Shown here one piece after another: positions 1-7,009 of a stretch of DNA of 9,541 nt (its first letter is position 1; every line of letters starts with the position of its first letter). A model generated the notes under the pieces. That model saw nothing but the letters and a program-made list of their open reading frames with translations, made no database searches and had not been told where the DNA came from. This DNA is from Lentisphaeria bacterium (GTDB lineage: Bacteria > Verrucomicrobiota > Lentisphaeria > Oligosphaerales > PUNB01): contig SLNM01000381.1 of NCBI GenBank assembly GCA_007133055.1, forward strand, positions 1-9,541, in the 5' to 3' direction. The translations under genes and the position numbers were made by a program.

Positions 1-40
1 TGGCTGGACACGAAGATTCACAAAGGCTGCATTTTGAACC

Positions 41-70
41 ACTAATAAACACTAATGGACACTAATGGGA
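41..70. repeat. Three 10-bp direct repeats (ACTAAT core)
   Basis: Three consecutive 10-bp units read ACTAATAAAC, ACTAATGGAC and ACTAATGGGA, all sharing the ACTAAT core. They sit between two copies of CACGAAGAT (9-17 and 106-114). This looks like degenerate intergenic repeat DNA, not an operator set, because no gene begins nearby. Confidence 0.7.
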
Positions 71-132
71 ACTGGGGAACAATTTTAACAGAAGGACGCA
101 AAGATCACGAAGATAAGACCATGCATCCGGTG

Positions 133-170
133 CGGAAGGATTAAGCTCTTCCGTTGGTCGTGCTTAATTC
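133..170. other. Two overlapping, mutually exclusive inverted repeats
   Basis: ATTAAGC at 140-146 pairs perfectly with GCTTAAT at 162-168 across a 15-nt loop. CGGAAG at 133-138 pairs with CTTCCG at 148-153 across a 9-nt loop. The two stems share bases, so only one can form at a time. No T-run follows and no gene lies close downstream, so a terminator or attenuator role is not supported. Confidence 0.35.
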
Positions 171-183
171 TCCCGCAGGTGTT

Positions 184-199
184 CATCCCTTCGGGAATG
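184..199. repeat. CATCCC hairpin, imperfect relative of the 555-569 hairpin
   Basis: CATCCC, a TTC loop, then GGGAATG forms a 6-bp stem with one bulged A. It resembles the perfect CATCCC-AAA-GGGATG hairpin at 555-569 and may be a decayed member of the same repeat class. Confidence 0.4.
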
Positions 200-466
200 T
201 TTCATCTGCGTAAGTTCGCATGATCTGCGGTTGTCGTATTTTTTTGTTTTCTTGTTTCCAGCCACTGACAAGGCACCTCATCTTTTCGCTGACGCATAAC
301 CGGGTGAAGTGTCTTGCCATTGCCAATTGGTTCGGCAGGCATTATATTCCTATGGTTCGGAGGGCAAGCTGTATTCCAGGCCTCGCTTTTTTGAGCACAA
401 AATCCAACTGAACAATTTAAAGTGTTCCTCATGGCTATATTTCCGTTTTTCCGTGCATCCTATGCA

Positions 467-569
467 ATGCGCTTTCAGCGCATATCGTCGTGGTTTGTCT
501 GGATACCGGGGCGATGCCCCGGCCTGATATGCAGTGCCCCTTTGGGGCAAAAAACATCCCAAAGGGATG
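467..569. repeat. Array of four perfect hairpins with 3-nt loops
   Basis: Four perfect stem-loops follow one another: ATGCGCT-TTC-AGCGCAT (467-483), CCGGGGC-GAT-GCCCCGG (506-522), TGCCCC-TTT-GGGGCA (535-549) and CATCCC-AAA-GGGATG (555-569). All have 6-7-bp stems and exactly three loop bases. The stem sequences differ from one another, so this is a composite REP-like element and not a tandem duplication. I recall similar hairpin strings as a dispersed intergenic family in planctomycete-type genomes, but could not check this. No transposase that might mobilise it is present in the window. Confidence 0.65.
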
Positions 570-578
570 ACATCCGCA

Positions 579-618
579 GGCGAATAATCGTCGTCCGTAC
601 GCGTCGCCCTTAATCGTC
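579..618 (-). repeat. Left copy of a 40-bp inverted repeat flanking the gene block
   Basis: Read on the minus strand, this 40-bp stretch aligns without gaps to plus-strand 7010-7049 with 31 identical bases of 40. The shared blocks include GGGCGACG, TACGG, GACG and ATTCGCC. The two copies bracket the four-gene block at 800-6979 in inverted orientation. Both are built on a GATTACG-like short motif, so they may belong to a dispersed low-complexity family and not be the ends of a mobile unit. Confidence 0.5.
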
Positions 619-642
619 GACCGGTCCCCTCTTTCGATCAGA

Positions 643-678
643 GTGCGCGACAACGTGCGCGAAAAGGTGCGAGACAAG
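643..678. repeat. Three 12-bp tandem repeats
   Basis: Three adjacent units read GTGCGCGACAAC (643-654), GTGCGCGAAAAG (655-666) and GTGCGAGACAAG (667-678). The last unit also takes part in a hairpin: GGTGC (666-670) can pair with GCACC (692-696), enclosing GACAA-GG-TTGTC (673-684). The repeats are in phase with codons, but no credible gene covers them. Confidence 0.6.
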
Positions 679-697
679 GTTGTCGGCCGCTGCACCG

Positions 698-764
698 GTT
701 AAGCGGGTCGGGTAAGGGTATCCGAGTAAGTGTGGCGGTTAAGAAAGCGATTAAGTGTATTGAG
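698..764. repeat. Five degenerate 12-14-bp TAAG-containing units
   Basis: TAAG recurs at 700, 713, 727, 740 and 752, a spacing of 13, 14, 13 and 12 bases. Each unit begins roughly G-R-K-TAAG. The array starts shortly after the 12-bp tandem repeats and ends about 22 bp before the ribosome binding site of the gene at 800, so it lies in that gene's presumptive promoter or 5' leader region. Confidence 0.45.
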
Positions 765-799
765 GCATACGGCGCGGCAATCACACAGGAGACATTGCT

Positions 800-1354
800 A
801 TGCAGACCAAGAAAGCGGCCATGATTCTGGCCGAAGGATTCGAGGAGACCGAGGCGGTCGTGGTCATTGATGTGCTGCGTCGGGCGGGAGTCGACGTGGC
901 TCTGGTCGGCCTGGCCGACCAGGAATGGGTGGTTGGCTCGCACGGTTTGCGGCTGGGACTGGATCATGGGCTGGATGGGCTGGAGGTAGCTTCTCTGGAT
1001 TTGCTGGTACTGCCTGGCGGGATGCCGGGGACGCGGAACCTGGCCGCGGCGGAGGGGGTCGTAGAGACATTGAAAGCGGCCGATCAAAACGGCCTTGTCA
1101 TTGGCGCCATCTGCGCGGCTCCGTCGGTGTTGGCCGTGGCCGGTTTGCTCGGAGGTCGGCGCGTAACCTGCTATCCCGGTATCGAAGAGGAGCTGCCGGA
1201 GGCGGTGTATACCGGCGCTCGGGTGGAGAAGGATGGGCGGTTGATAACCGCCAACGGCCCGGGCAGTGCCTTTGATTTTGCGTTTATGCTCTTGACGGAA
1301 CTGGGTTTGAACCGGGCGGCCCGGCGACTGCGCAAGGCCATGCTGGTGGACTAG
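800..1354 (+). CDS. DJ-1/PfpI (YajL/ThiJ-like) family protein
   Basis: This 184-residue protein matches the single-domain DJ-1 branch of the class I glutamine amidotransferase-like superfamily over its whole length. The conserved acid is Glu18 in the segment GFEETE, at the same number as in human DJ-1. The nucleophile-elbow cysteine is Cys105 in GAICAAP. LPGGMPG (71-77) and GPGSAFDFA (153-161) are the other family signatures. The position of human His126 is a tyrosine here (CYPG, 124-127). Family members act as redox-sensitive chaperones, glyoxalases or deglycases in the cytoplasm, and the sequence does not show which applies. AGGAGA at 787-792, seven bases before the ATG, supports the start. 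The stop overlaps the next gene's start by one base, so the two are probably translated together. The family is certain, the activity is not. Confidence 0.93.
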   Translation: MQTKKAAMILAEGFEETEAVVVIDVLRRAGVDVALVGLADQEWVVGSHGLRLGLDHGLDGLEVASLDLLVLPGGMPGTRNLAAAEGVVETLKAADQNGLVIGAICAAPSVLAVAGLLGGRRVTCYPGIEEELPEAVYTGARVEKDGRLITANGPGSAFDFAFMLLTELGLNRAARRLRKAMLVD

Positions 1355-2727
1355 TGAAGATTATTTATTCCATTGTCAGGCAAACCATACGAGAAAATCT
1401 GCGGTCCAGGGTTTTCCATGTACTGCTGGTTTTGACTCTGCTGTCCGCCCTCCTGCTGCCTCTGACCGTGGTTGGAGACGGCACGGCGGCAGCGGCGGCG
1501 CAGGCCATTCTCACCTATTCCCTGCAGGCGGTGACCGTGCTGCTAACCCTGGCGGCGGTCTGGCTGGGCTGCACTGGTTTGTCCCGCGAGATTGAAAGTC
1601 ATCGCATTCACATGGTGCTGACCAAGCCGGTGGCGCCATGGCAGGTCTGGCTGGGCAAATGGTTGGGGGTGGTATGTGTTACCGGAGCTATTCTAGCGGC
1701 GTCGGCGCTGCTGGTTTTTCTGCTGATTCAGTGGCGGGTCAGAAGCGACGAGTTTTCTGCCGAGGAAGTGGCGCGGGCGCAACGCGAGGTTTTGACCGGG
1801 CGTCGTTTCTTGCAGCCTGACCGGCCTGACCTGCGTTCAGTTGTCGAGTCGGAATATAACCGGCTTCTGGAGTCTGGCACCCTGGAGCCCGGCCATAGCC
1901 CCGAGGCGGTTCGCAGTGAGCTAATGCGCCGGTATCGGGCTCGGGAAGGGGAGGTTCAACCGTATCGGGTTAGGCGGTGGCGGTTTCCGCGGGTACCCGA
2001 TGTTTCCAATGACACGCCCCGGTCGATTTTCTTTCGCTATCGCCTATATGTGGCCAGTGCCAGCGAGAGCGCCCAGCGTGAGACCGTGGGATTCTGGCGA
2101 TTTTACAATCCCCAGGCGCCGCCGGAGACCGGCGAGCTTTACCTGCGGCAGAATATTCGGGGCGGGTTGTTCCACGAGCTGGAGCTGTCGAATGAGCTGC
2201 TGGCCGGGGGCGGATTCCTGACAGTTGAATACTTGAACACTGATCCGCGCGAGGAGATCGTCATCTTTCAGGCCGCCGACGGGCCGGAGCTGATGCTGCC
2301 TGCCGCGGGATTTGCCGATAACTACTGGCGGGGGATGGCAGTGATCTTTCTGCGACTTTGCTTCTTTGCCGCACTCGGCTGCGCCCTGGGCGCCATGTTC
2401 TCAGGGCCGGTGGCTCTGTTCGTGGCCTTTGCCTATATGGTCTTGAGTATTGTGGTCGACAGCGTTCTTGGCGGTGCGGCGGCGGAAACCGCACCGGCCG
2501 GATACGGCATGGTTTCCTACCTCCTGCTTGTGGGGCTCGATAAAATTTTACTGTCTCTGCAAGAGTTCGACATTCCCAGCCTGCTTTCCGGCGGCCAACT
2601 GGTGGACAATGCCCGCATTGCCTCCGCCGCCATTTTACAGGTCCTGCTGCGAGGCGGACCCTTGGCTCTGCTGGCCATACTGGTGTTCTCCCGGCGCGAG
2701 CTGGGCAAGGTGGTTCGACAAACATGA
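1354..2727 (+). CDS. ABC-2-type transporter permease
   Basis: This 457-residue integral membrane protein has hydrophobic segments near residues 20-43, 52-75, 97-126, 326-349, 351-375, 386-402 and 425-445. After the second segment it carries the hallmark of ABC-2 permeases, SREIESHRIHMVLTKPV (77-93), followed by WLGKWLG (99-105). Residues about 130-325 form a large soluble loop, charged at first (130-215) and beta-rich later, probably outside the cytoplasm. Such permeases normally pair with a separate ATPase encoded next door. None is present in this cluster, so the partner must be elsewhere or the protein has diverged. The GTG start shares its G with the TAG stop of the DJ-1 gene. Its stop overlaps the next start as ATGA. 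Substrate unknown. Confidence 0.88.
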   Translation: MKIIYSIVRQTIRENLRSRVFHVLLVLTLLSALLLPLTVVGDGTAAAAAQAILTYSLQAVTVLLTLAAVWLGCTGLSREIESHRIHMVLTKPVAPWQVWLGKWLGVVCVTGAILAASALLVFLLIQWRVRSDEFSAEEVARAQREVLTGRRFLQPDRPDLRSVVESEYNRLLESGTLEPGHSPEAVRSELMRRYRAREGEVQPYRVRRWRFPRVPDVSNDTPRSIFFRYRLYVASASESAQRETVGFWRFYNPQAPPETGELYLRQNIRGGLFHELELSNELLAGGGFLTVEYLNTDPREEIVIFQAADGPELMLPAAGFADNYWRGMAVIFLRLCFFAALGCALGAMFSGPVALFVAFAYMVLSIVVDSVLGGAAAETAPAGYGMVSYLLLVGLDKILLSLQEFDIPSLLSGGQLVDNARIASAAILQVLLRGGPLALLAILVFSRRELGKVVRQT

Positions 2728-4313
2728 ATGTTTTTCGCAAAATTATTATTGGTGCGGTCCTTCTGCCGCTGGTCATACTACTGCTTTTCACCAGCTATCA
2801 AGTGCAGCAGCGAATGAACTTCATTCGCGAACGCGAGCGTTTAGTGGACACGGACATCATCGAGAACGCCCCCCCCATGGTTGCTTTTACCACAGTGGCG
2901 CTTGGTAGTTTTCGCGGTCTGATCGCCAATTTTCTGTGGTTGCGCACGCACCGGATGCAGGACGAGGGGCGCTATTTCGAGATGGTTCAACTGGCCTCGT
3001 GGATCACCATGCTGCAACCGCGTTTCACCGGCGCCACCGCCTACCTGGCCTGGAACATGGCCTACAACGTATCGGTAACCTTCACCCGGCCGGAGGACCG
3101 CTGGCGCTGGGTGCGGCGCGGGATCGAGCTGATTCGGGATGAAGCACTGGTCTACAACCCCGGCGATCCGGAACTGTACCGCGAGCTGGGCTGGATTTAT
3201 CAGCATAAGCTCGGACAGGAAATGGACGATGCCAATATCTACTACAAATGGCAGTTGGCCGAGGAAATGATGTCAGTGCTGGGCGGCTGGCCGGTGGACT
3301 GGGAACTGTGGGCCCGGGCGCCGGCCGATGACCGGGAGCTGCGCCGGTTCCTGGGCGAGAACCATCCTCTCTGGTCATGGTTGACCGAGCGCCGGCTGCC
3401 GCTGGCCGAGCTGGAAAGCACATTTCGTGACCACAATGGTTTCCCCGAGGACTTGCAGAAGTCGCTGCTTGAGCTGGGAGTTCGCGACACATTGAACGTT
3501 TATTTCCGCGGTCGCTGGCTGCGCCAGCGCCTGAAGCTGGAGCCTGACCGAATCGCCCGCCTCAACCAGAAGTACGGCGAATTCGACTGGCGGCTGCCGG
3601 AGGCGCACGCCATATACTGGGCGACCCGCGGCCTGGAAGTGGCCGAGGACGGTATTGACCTGGCCTGCGAAAGGATGATCTTCCAATCTCTGAACAACGC
3701 CTTCGCCGGCGGCCGATTGCTTTATTTCCGCGGCGCCAACGAAGAGCTGGATCGCCCGGTCGTCCAGTTTATTCCCAATATTGAGATAGTTGACGCGGTG
3801 GAACGCGCCTATCTGGAATCGATTGAGCAGCATCCGGACAATCGTTCGATCGTTTCGGCCCGACGCAATTTTCTGGAGCGGGCGGTGACCACGCTATACA
3901 TATTTGGCCGCGAAACGAAAGCCGGGGAATATCTGCGCACTCTGCGCCGTGATTTTCCGCAGCCGGAATATCGGCGTCCGCTCGAGGATTTTGCCCTGCG
4001 TCGTTTGGCCGGGGATGTTGCCGAGGCCAATTTCAACCAGGCCCAGGGCATGGTGCAGGGTTATCTCTGGCAGATGTGCAACGATCTCGCACTCGGCGAG
4101 TTTGAACGGGCGGCGGCGATGGAGCGGATTGCCGCCACGATCTGGCAGCGATATATGGCGCAGATTGGCGAGCGAACCCACGAGCGCCGCGGGCTGCCGC
4201 CCTATCCGGAAATGCGGCAAAATACCATTCGCCAGGCGCTGGAAGTTTTTCATCCGGAGCTGTCGGCACGATTGCGGGCGGCGCTGCGCCAGATCGGACT
4301 TGCTCTTGAATAG
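2724..4313 (+). CDS. Membrane-anchored TPR-like protein of unknown function
   Basis: The 529-residue product has a basic N-terminus and one strong hydrophobic helix (about 7-24) with no obvious cleavage site, so it is probably an anchored protein whose bulk lies outside the cytoplasm. A conserved-looking block GSFRGLIANFLWLR (61-74) is followed by helical, aromatic-rich sequence. Residues about 100-165, including AYLAWNMAYN (106-115) and DPELYRELGWIYQHKLG (148-164), read like TPR helices. The remainder is helical and rich in Arg, Glu and Leu. No catalytic motif is visible. The ATG overlaps the permease stop as ATGA, and the ABC exporter gene starts five bases after its stop. This context suggests a partner of one or both transport proteins, by inference only. 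I recall similar proteins beside ABC-2 permeases in PVC-type bacteria but cannot name the family. Confidence 0.82.
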   Translation: MNVFRKIIIGAVLLPLVILLLFTSYQVQQRMNFIRERERLVDTDIIENAPPMVAFTTVALGSFRGLIANFLWLRTHRMQDEGRYFEMVQLASWITMLQPRFTGATAYLAWNMAYNVSVTFTRPEDRWRWVRRGIELIRDEALVYNPGDPELYRELGWIYQHKLGQEMDDANIYYKWQLAEEMMSVLGGWPVDWELWARAPADDRELRRFLGENHPLWSWLTERRLPLAELESTFRDHNGFPEDLQKSLLELGVRDTLNVYFRGRWLRQRLKLEPDRIARLNQKYGEFDWRLPEAHAIYWATRGLEVAEDGIDLACERMIFQSLNNAFAGGRLLYFRGANEELDRPVVQFIPNIEIVDAVERAYLESIEQHPDNRSIVSARRNFLERAVTTLYIFGRETKAGEYLRTLRRDFPQPEYRRPLEDFALRRLAGDVAEANFNQAQGMVQGYLWQMCNDLALGEFERAAAMERIAATIWQRYMAQIGERTHERRGLPPYPEMRQNTIRQALEVFHPELSARLRAALRQIGLALE

Positions 4314-4318
4314 GGCTC

Positions 4319-6979
4319 ATGGAAAAAGCACGAGAACATCAACGAATTGAATACCGGGTGGCTTCCGACCTTACCCCGGGGGGAGCCTATGGCGAAACCA
4401 TACTTGAGCTTGACCAGGAAGAACTGCGCAGCCGGACTGCCGACGGTCTGGCCACGGTGGCGCTGCCCCGCCGCCAGGTGCGATGTGTCGCCTGCCGGGA
4501 CTATGTTGGCAACGGCGAAATGGAAGCTTGGCTTGAGGACGGCCGGCGCGTTCCTCTGATTCGCTACACCAAAAGCTTGTCCGACCGCTTTGCCGAGGCG
4601 GAAGATTCGATCAATCAAATCCTGGGCGGCAGTTTGGCGGAAGAGCAGCGGCGCGGGCAGGCACGGCCTCCGGACAACAGCGGCCGCAGCGCTTTTTCCT
4701 ACCGCTGCCCGAACTGCTCATATCCATTGCGCTACCAGGGCGACGCCTGCCCCAGGTGTGTCAACATAAAATCGGTTCTCCTGCGCCTGACCCGATACCT
4801 GGGGCCGTATTGGCGCGAAGCCCTTCTGGGGCTGCTACTGGCCTTGCTGCTGGCGGCCATTCAAATGGCGCCCGGAGTCTTGCTGCAAAGACTGATTGAC
4901 GGTCCATTGCGCCTGCCGTCGGTGCCTTCCCCGGCTGACCTGGAACTGCTGTCCGAACTACCCGAGGAGCAATGGTTTGACTCGGCGGCGGCCCGGCAGT
5001 ACTATCTTGAGCATGAGAACAGCATCGAGCTGTCGGTGCTCAGCGGCAGCGGCACCCACGGGCGCATTACCCGCCGGGACCTCGAACTTTTTCTTGCCGA
5101 CCGTCCCGCTTTCGCTTCGGCAGAAGCACAGAACCTGGCCTATGACAATTTGCTTCGCTCCCGGCAGATGGCCGGAGTGGAGGCTCCCATTGCCCGCGAA
5201 CAAGTGGCGGCATATCTGGAGGCTTTGCAGGACACCACCATCTCCGCCGAAGCCAGGCTGTGGGCGTTTCATCTGGGAGTCGATCTGCATGCTGTGGCGG
5301 AGCCCGACGGGCCGCCGGTCGGGCGGGCGGACGTAATCGAGGCCATGCGCCCAACTCGGGTTCGCCGGGTGGCCGGGCTGGTATCCGCTTTGCTGCTGGC
5401 ATTTGTTATGCGCTCGGTGATGATCTGGGGCAGAGCCAACATCATGGGCGGGCTCGGCGCCAAGTTGATGCATGATATTCGCGGGCATCTGTACAGGGCG
5501 CTGCAAAGGCTGAGCCTGTCCTTCTACGACCAGGAACACAGCGGCCATATCATGTCCCGGGTCAACGAGGACACCAACGTGCTGCGCAACTTTGTGGCCA
5601 CCGGGTTCCAGCAGGTGATCGTGGATGTCCTGACCATTCTGGTGCTCTCGGTGGTTATGATCTCCTTCCACTGGCAACTGGCTTTGTTTACGCTGCTGCC
5701 AATGCCGGTGATTGCCTTCGGCACCTTCGTGTTCGCCCGCAAAGCCCGGGGGATTTACCGGCGCATCCGCCGCAAAGCGGCCAACCTGCTGAAAACCGTG
5801 CAGGAGACGGTTTCCGGTGTCTATGTGGTGAAGTCATTCGCCCAGGAAGACCGGGAAATCGCCGCCTTCGGAGTCGATAACCGGGCCCACCGCGACACCA
5901 CCGTCGAGTCGGTGCGCCTGCTGAGCATATTCCAGCCGTCAATGGTTTTCCTGACCGGTATCGGCATGCTGATCATTTACTCATACGGCAGTTGGCTGGT
6001 GGTCGACGGCACCCTGAGCGTCGGCGTGCTGGTTATGTTCAACGCGTTTCTGGCCCAGTTCTATGCGCCGGTGCAGCAGCTTTCCCATTTGACCGACACT
6101 TTCCAGCGGGCCGCGGTTTCGGCCGAGAGAATCTTCAACATCGTCGACGCCCCCACCGAAGTCGAGGACAGCGACCAGGCTGTTCCCCTAACCGAAGTCA
6201 GAGGTGAAATTAGCATTGAGCATCTTGATTTCGTCTACGAAAAAGGGGAGAGGGTGCTGCATAACATCAACTTGCAGGTACGTCCCGGCGAAGTGATAGG
6301 CCTGGTCGGCGCGACCGGCGCCGGCAAGAGCACCATGGTTAAACTGCTGGCCCGGTTCTACGACCCCAGCGCCGGACGCATCCTGCTGGACGGCTGGGAC
6401 CTGCGACAACTGCAAATGCGCAGCCTGCGGAGAAATATCGGCATGGTGCTTCAGGAAACATTCCTGTTCACCGGTTCCCTGCGCGACAATATATCCTACG
6501 CCAACCCAGAAGCCGGCCTCGATGACATTGTCGCCGCCGCCCGCGCCGCCAACGCCCATGACTTCATCATGAACCTGCCCGACGCCTACGACACCCTGGT
6601 CGGCGAAAGGGGAGTAGGACTTTCCGGCGGCGAGAAACAACGTATCTCGATCGCTCGTGCGATCCTCAAGAATCCGGCCATCCTGATCCTCGACGAAGCC
6701 ACCTCTTCGGTCGACACCGCCACCGAGGCAATGATTCAGGAGGCACTCGAACGGCTGATGCGGGGCCGTACCGCATTCGTCATCGCCCATCGCCTGTCCA
6801 CTCTGCAAAACGCCGACCGCCTGGTGGTCCTGGAGCAGGGAAAAATCGCCGAAGTAGGCACGCACCAGGAACTGCTGAGCAAGCCTGACGGTATCTACCG
6901 CAACCTGGTGGAGATTCAGGACTTGCTCTCCGGCAAGCGGAAACAGAACACCCTGGAGCCGTCCGGCCCCGGACGGTGA
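4319..6979 (+). CDS. ABC exporter half-transporter with zinc ribbon and expanded first external loop
   Basis: The 886-residue protein fuses a six-helix exporter membrane domain to an ATPase. All nucleotide-binding motifs are intact: A-loop Tyr640, Walker A GATGAGKST (664-672), Q-loop Gln712, signature LSGGEKQ (768-774), Walker B ILILDE (788-793), D-loop SSVD (796-799) and switch His824. It should hydrolyse ATP as a dimer. Ahead of this lie a beta-rich domain (about 5-105) and a four-cysteine zinc ribbon (Cys130, Cys133, Cys144, Cys147). The first helix spans about 165-189 and the second about 350-370. The 160 residues between them, normally a short loop, contain three PSBD-like modules (see the separate entry). 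Other helices lie near 432-475 and 537-580. The start has only a weak AGGG upstream and probably relies on coupling to the preceding gene. Substrate unknown; lipid or drug export is typical of the fold. Confidence 0.93.
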   Translation: MEKAREHQRIEYRVASDLTPGGAYGETILELDQEELRSRTADGLATVALPRRQVRCVACRDYVGNGEMEAWLEDGRRVPLIRYTKSLSDRFAEAEDSINQILGGSLAEEQRRGQARPPDNSGRSAFSYRCPNCSYPLRYQGDACPRCVNIKSVLLRLTRYLGPYWREALLGLLLALLLAAIQMAPGVLLQRLIDGPLRLPSVPSPADLELLSELPEEQWFDSAAARQYYLEHENSIELSVLSGSGTHGRITRRDLELFLADRPAFASAEAQNLAYDNLLRSRQMAGVEAPIAREQVAAYLEALQDTTISAEARLWAFHLGVDLHAVAEPDGPPVGRADVIEAMRPTRVRRVAGLVSALLLAFVMRSVMIWGRANIMGGLGAKLMHDIRGHLYRALQRLSLSFYDQEHSGHIMSRVNEDTNVLRNFVATGFQQVIVDVLTILVLSVVMISFHWQLALFTLLPMPVIAFGTFVFARKARGIYRRIRRKAANLLKTVQETVSGVYVVKSFAQEDREIAAFGVDNRAHRDTTVESVRLLSIFQPSMVFLTGIGMLIIYSYGSWLVVDGTLSVGVLVMFNAFLAQFYAPVQQLSHLTDTFQRAAVSAERIFNIVDAPTEVEDSDQAVPLTEVRGEISIEHLDFVYEKGERVLHNINLQVRPGEVIGLVGATGAGKSTMVKLLARFYDPSAGRILLDGWDLRQLQMRSLRRNIGMVLQETFLFTGSLRDNISYANPEAGLDDIVAAARAANAHDFIMNLPDAYDTLVGERGVGLSGGEKQRISIARAILKNPAILILDEATSSVDTATEAMIQEALERLMRGRTAFVIAHRLSTLQNADRLVVLEQGKIAEVGTHQELLSKPDGIYRNLVEIQDLLSGKRKQNTLEPSGPGR
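4979..5356 (+). other. Three tandem PSBD-like modules within the ABC exporter
   Basis: This segment encodes residues 221-346 of the ABC exporter. Three units each begin with a Ser-Ala pair followed by a helix (SAAAR 222-226, SAEAQ 267-271, SAEAR 309-313). Each ends in a short helix headed by a basic residue (RRDLELFLA 252-260, REQVAAYLEA 293-302, RADVIEAM 336-343). Unit spacing is 45 and 42 residues. The first unit carries GSGTHGRITRRDL (243-255), matching the G-S/T-G-x-x-G-R-I/V-T-x-x-D-hydrophobic pattern of E3-binding domains in dehydrogenase E2 chains. The third matches the domain's first half (LGVDLHAV, 319-326). The assignment rests on motif reading by eye. Confidence 0.6.
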
Positions 6980-6999
6980 TTAACGGCGGAGCCCGCCGT
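6961..6999 (+). terminator. Possible weak terminator after the ABC exporter gene
   Basis: GTCCG-GCCC-CGGAC (6961-6974) lies inside the last codons of the gene. ACGGCGG-AGC-CCGCCGT (6983-6999), a perfect 7-bp stem with a 3-nt loop, begins four bases after the TGA. No T-run follows, so it is not a canonical intrinsic terminator. It could be a transcript-end stabiliser, or another member of the 3-nt-loop hairpin class seen at 467-569. Confidence 0.35.
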
Positions 7000-7009
7000 C
7001 TCCAATAAT

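Larger units (their letters stand above)
1..786. other. Gene-poor, repeat-rich leader region
   Basis: I see no convincing gene here. The open frames on both strands overlap one another, lack good ribosome binding sites and show no family resemblance. The DNA is instead a patchwork of short repeats. There are 10-bp direct repeats at 41-70. The 9-mer CACGAAGAT occurs at 9-17 and 106-114, and ATCTGCG at 204-210 and 223-229. A hairpin array lies at 467-569 and tandem repeats at 643-764. Base composition is less GC-rich over roughly 1-460 than in the gene block that follows. The promoter for the downstream genes probably lies in this stretch, but I could not pick out a clear -35/-10 pair. Confidence 0.75.

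Noticed and set aside
41..70. CRISPR array
   Set aside because: The 10-bp units are adjacent with no spacers and far too short for CRISPR repeats.
202..695. Several overlapping 60-86-codon open frames on both strands
   Set aside because: They cross the hairpin array and tandem repeats, overlap one another and have no start signals. One contains a repeated SRT-L/F peptide that simply translates the 12-bp DNA repeats.
2261..2791. 176-codon minus-strand frame beneath the ABC-2 permease
   Set aside because: Arg/Pro-rich shadow frame of GC-rich coding DNA, with no motif and no start signal.
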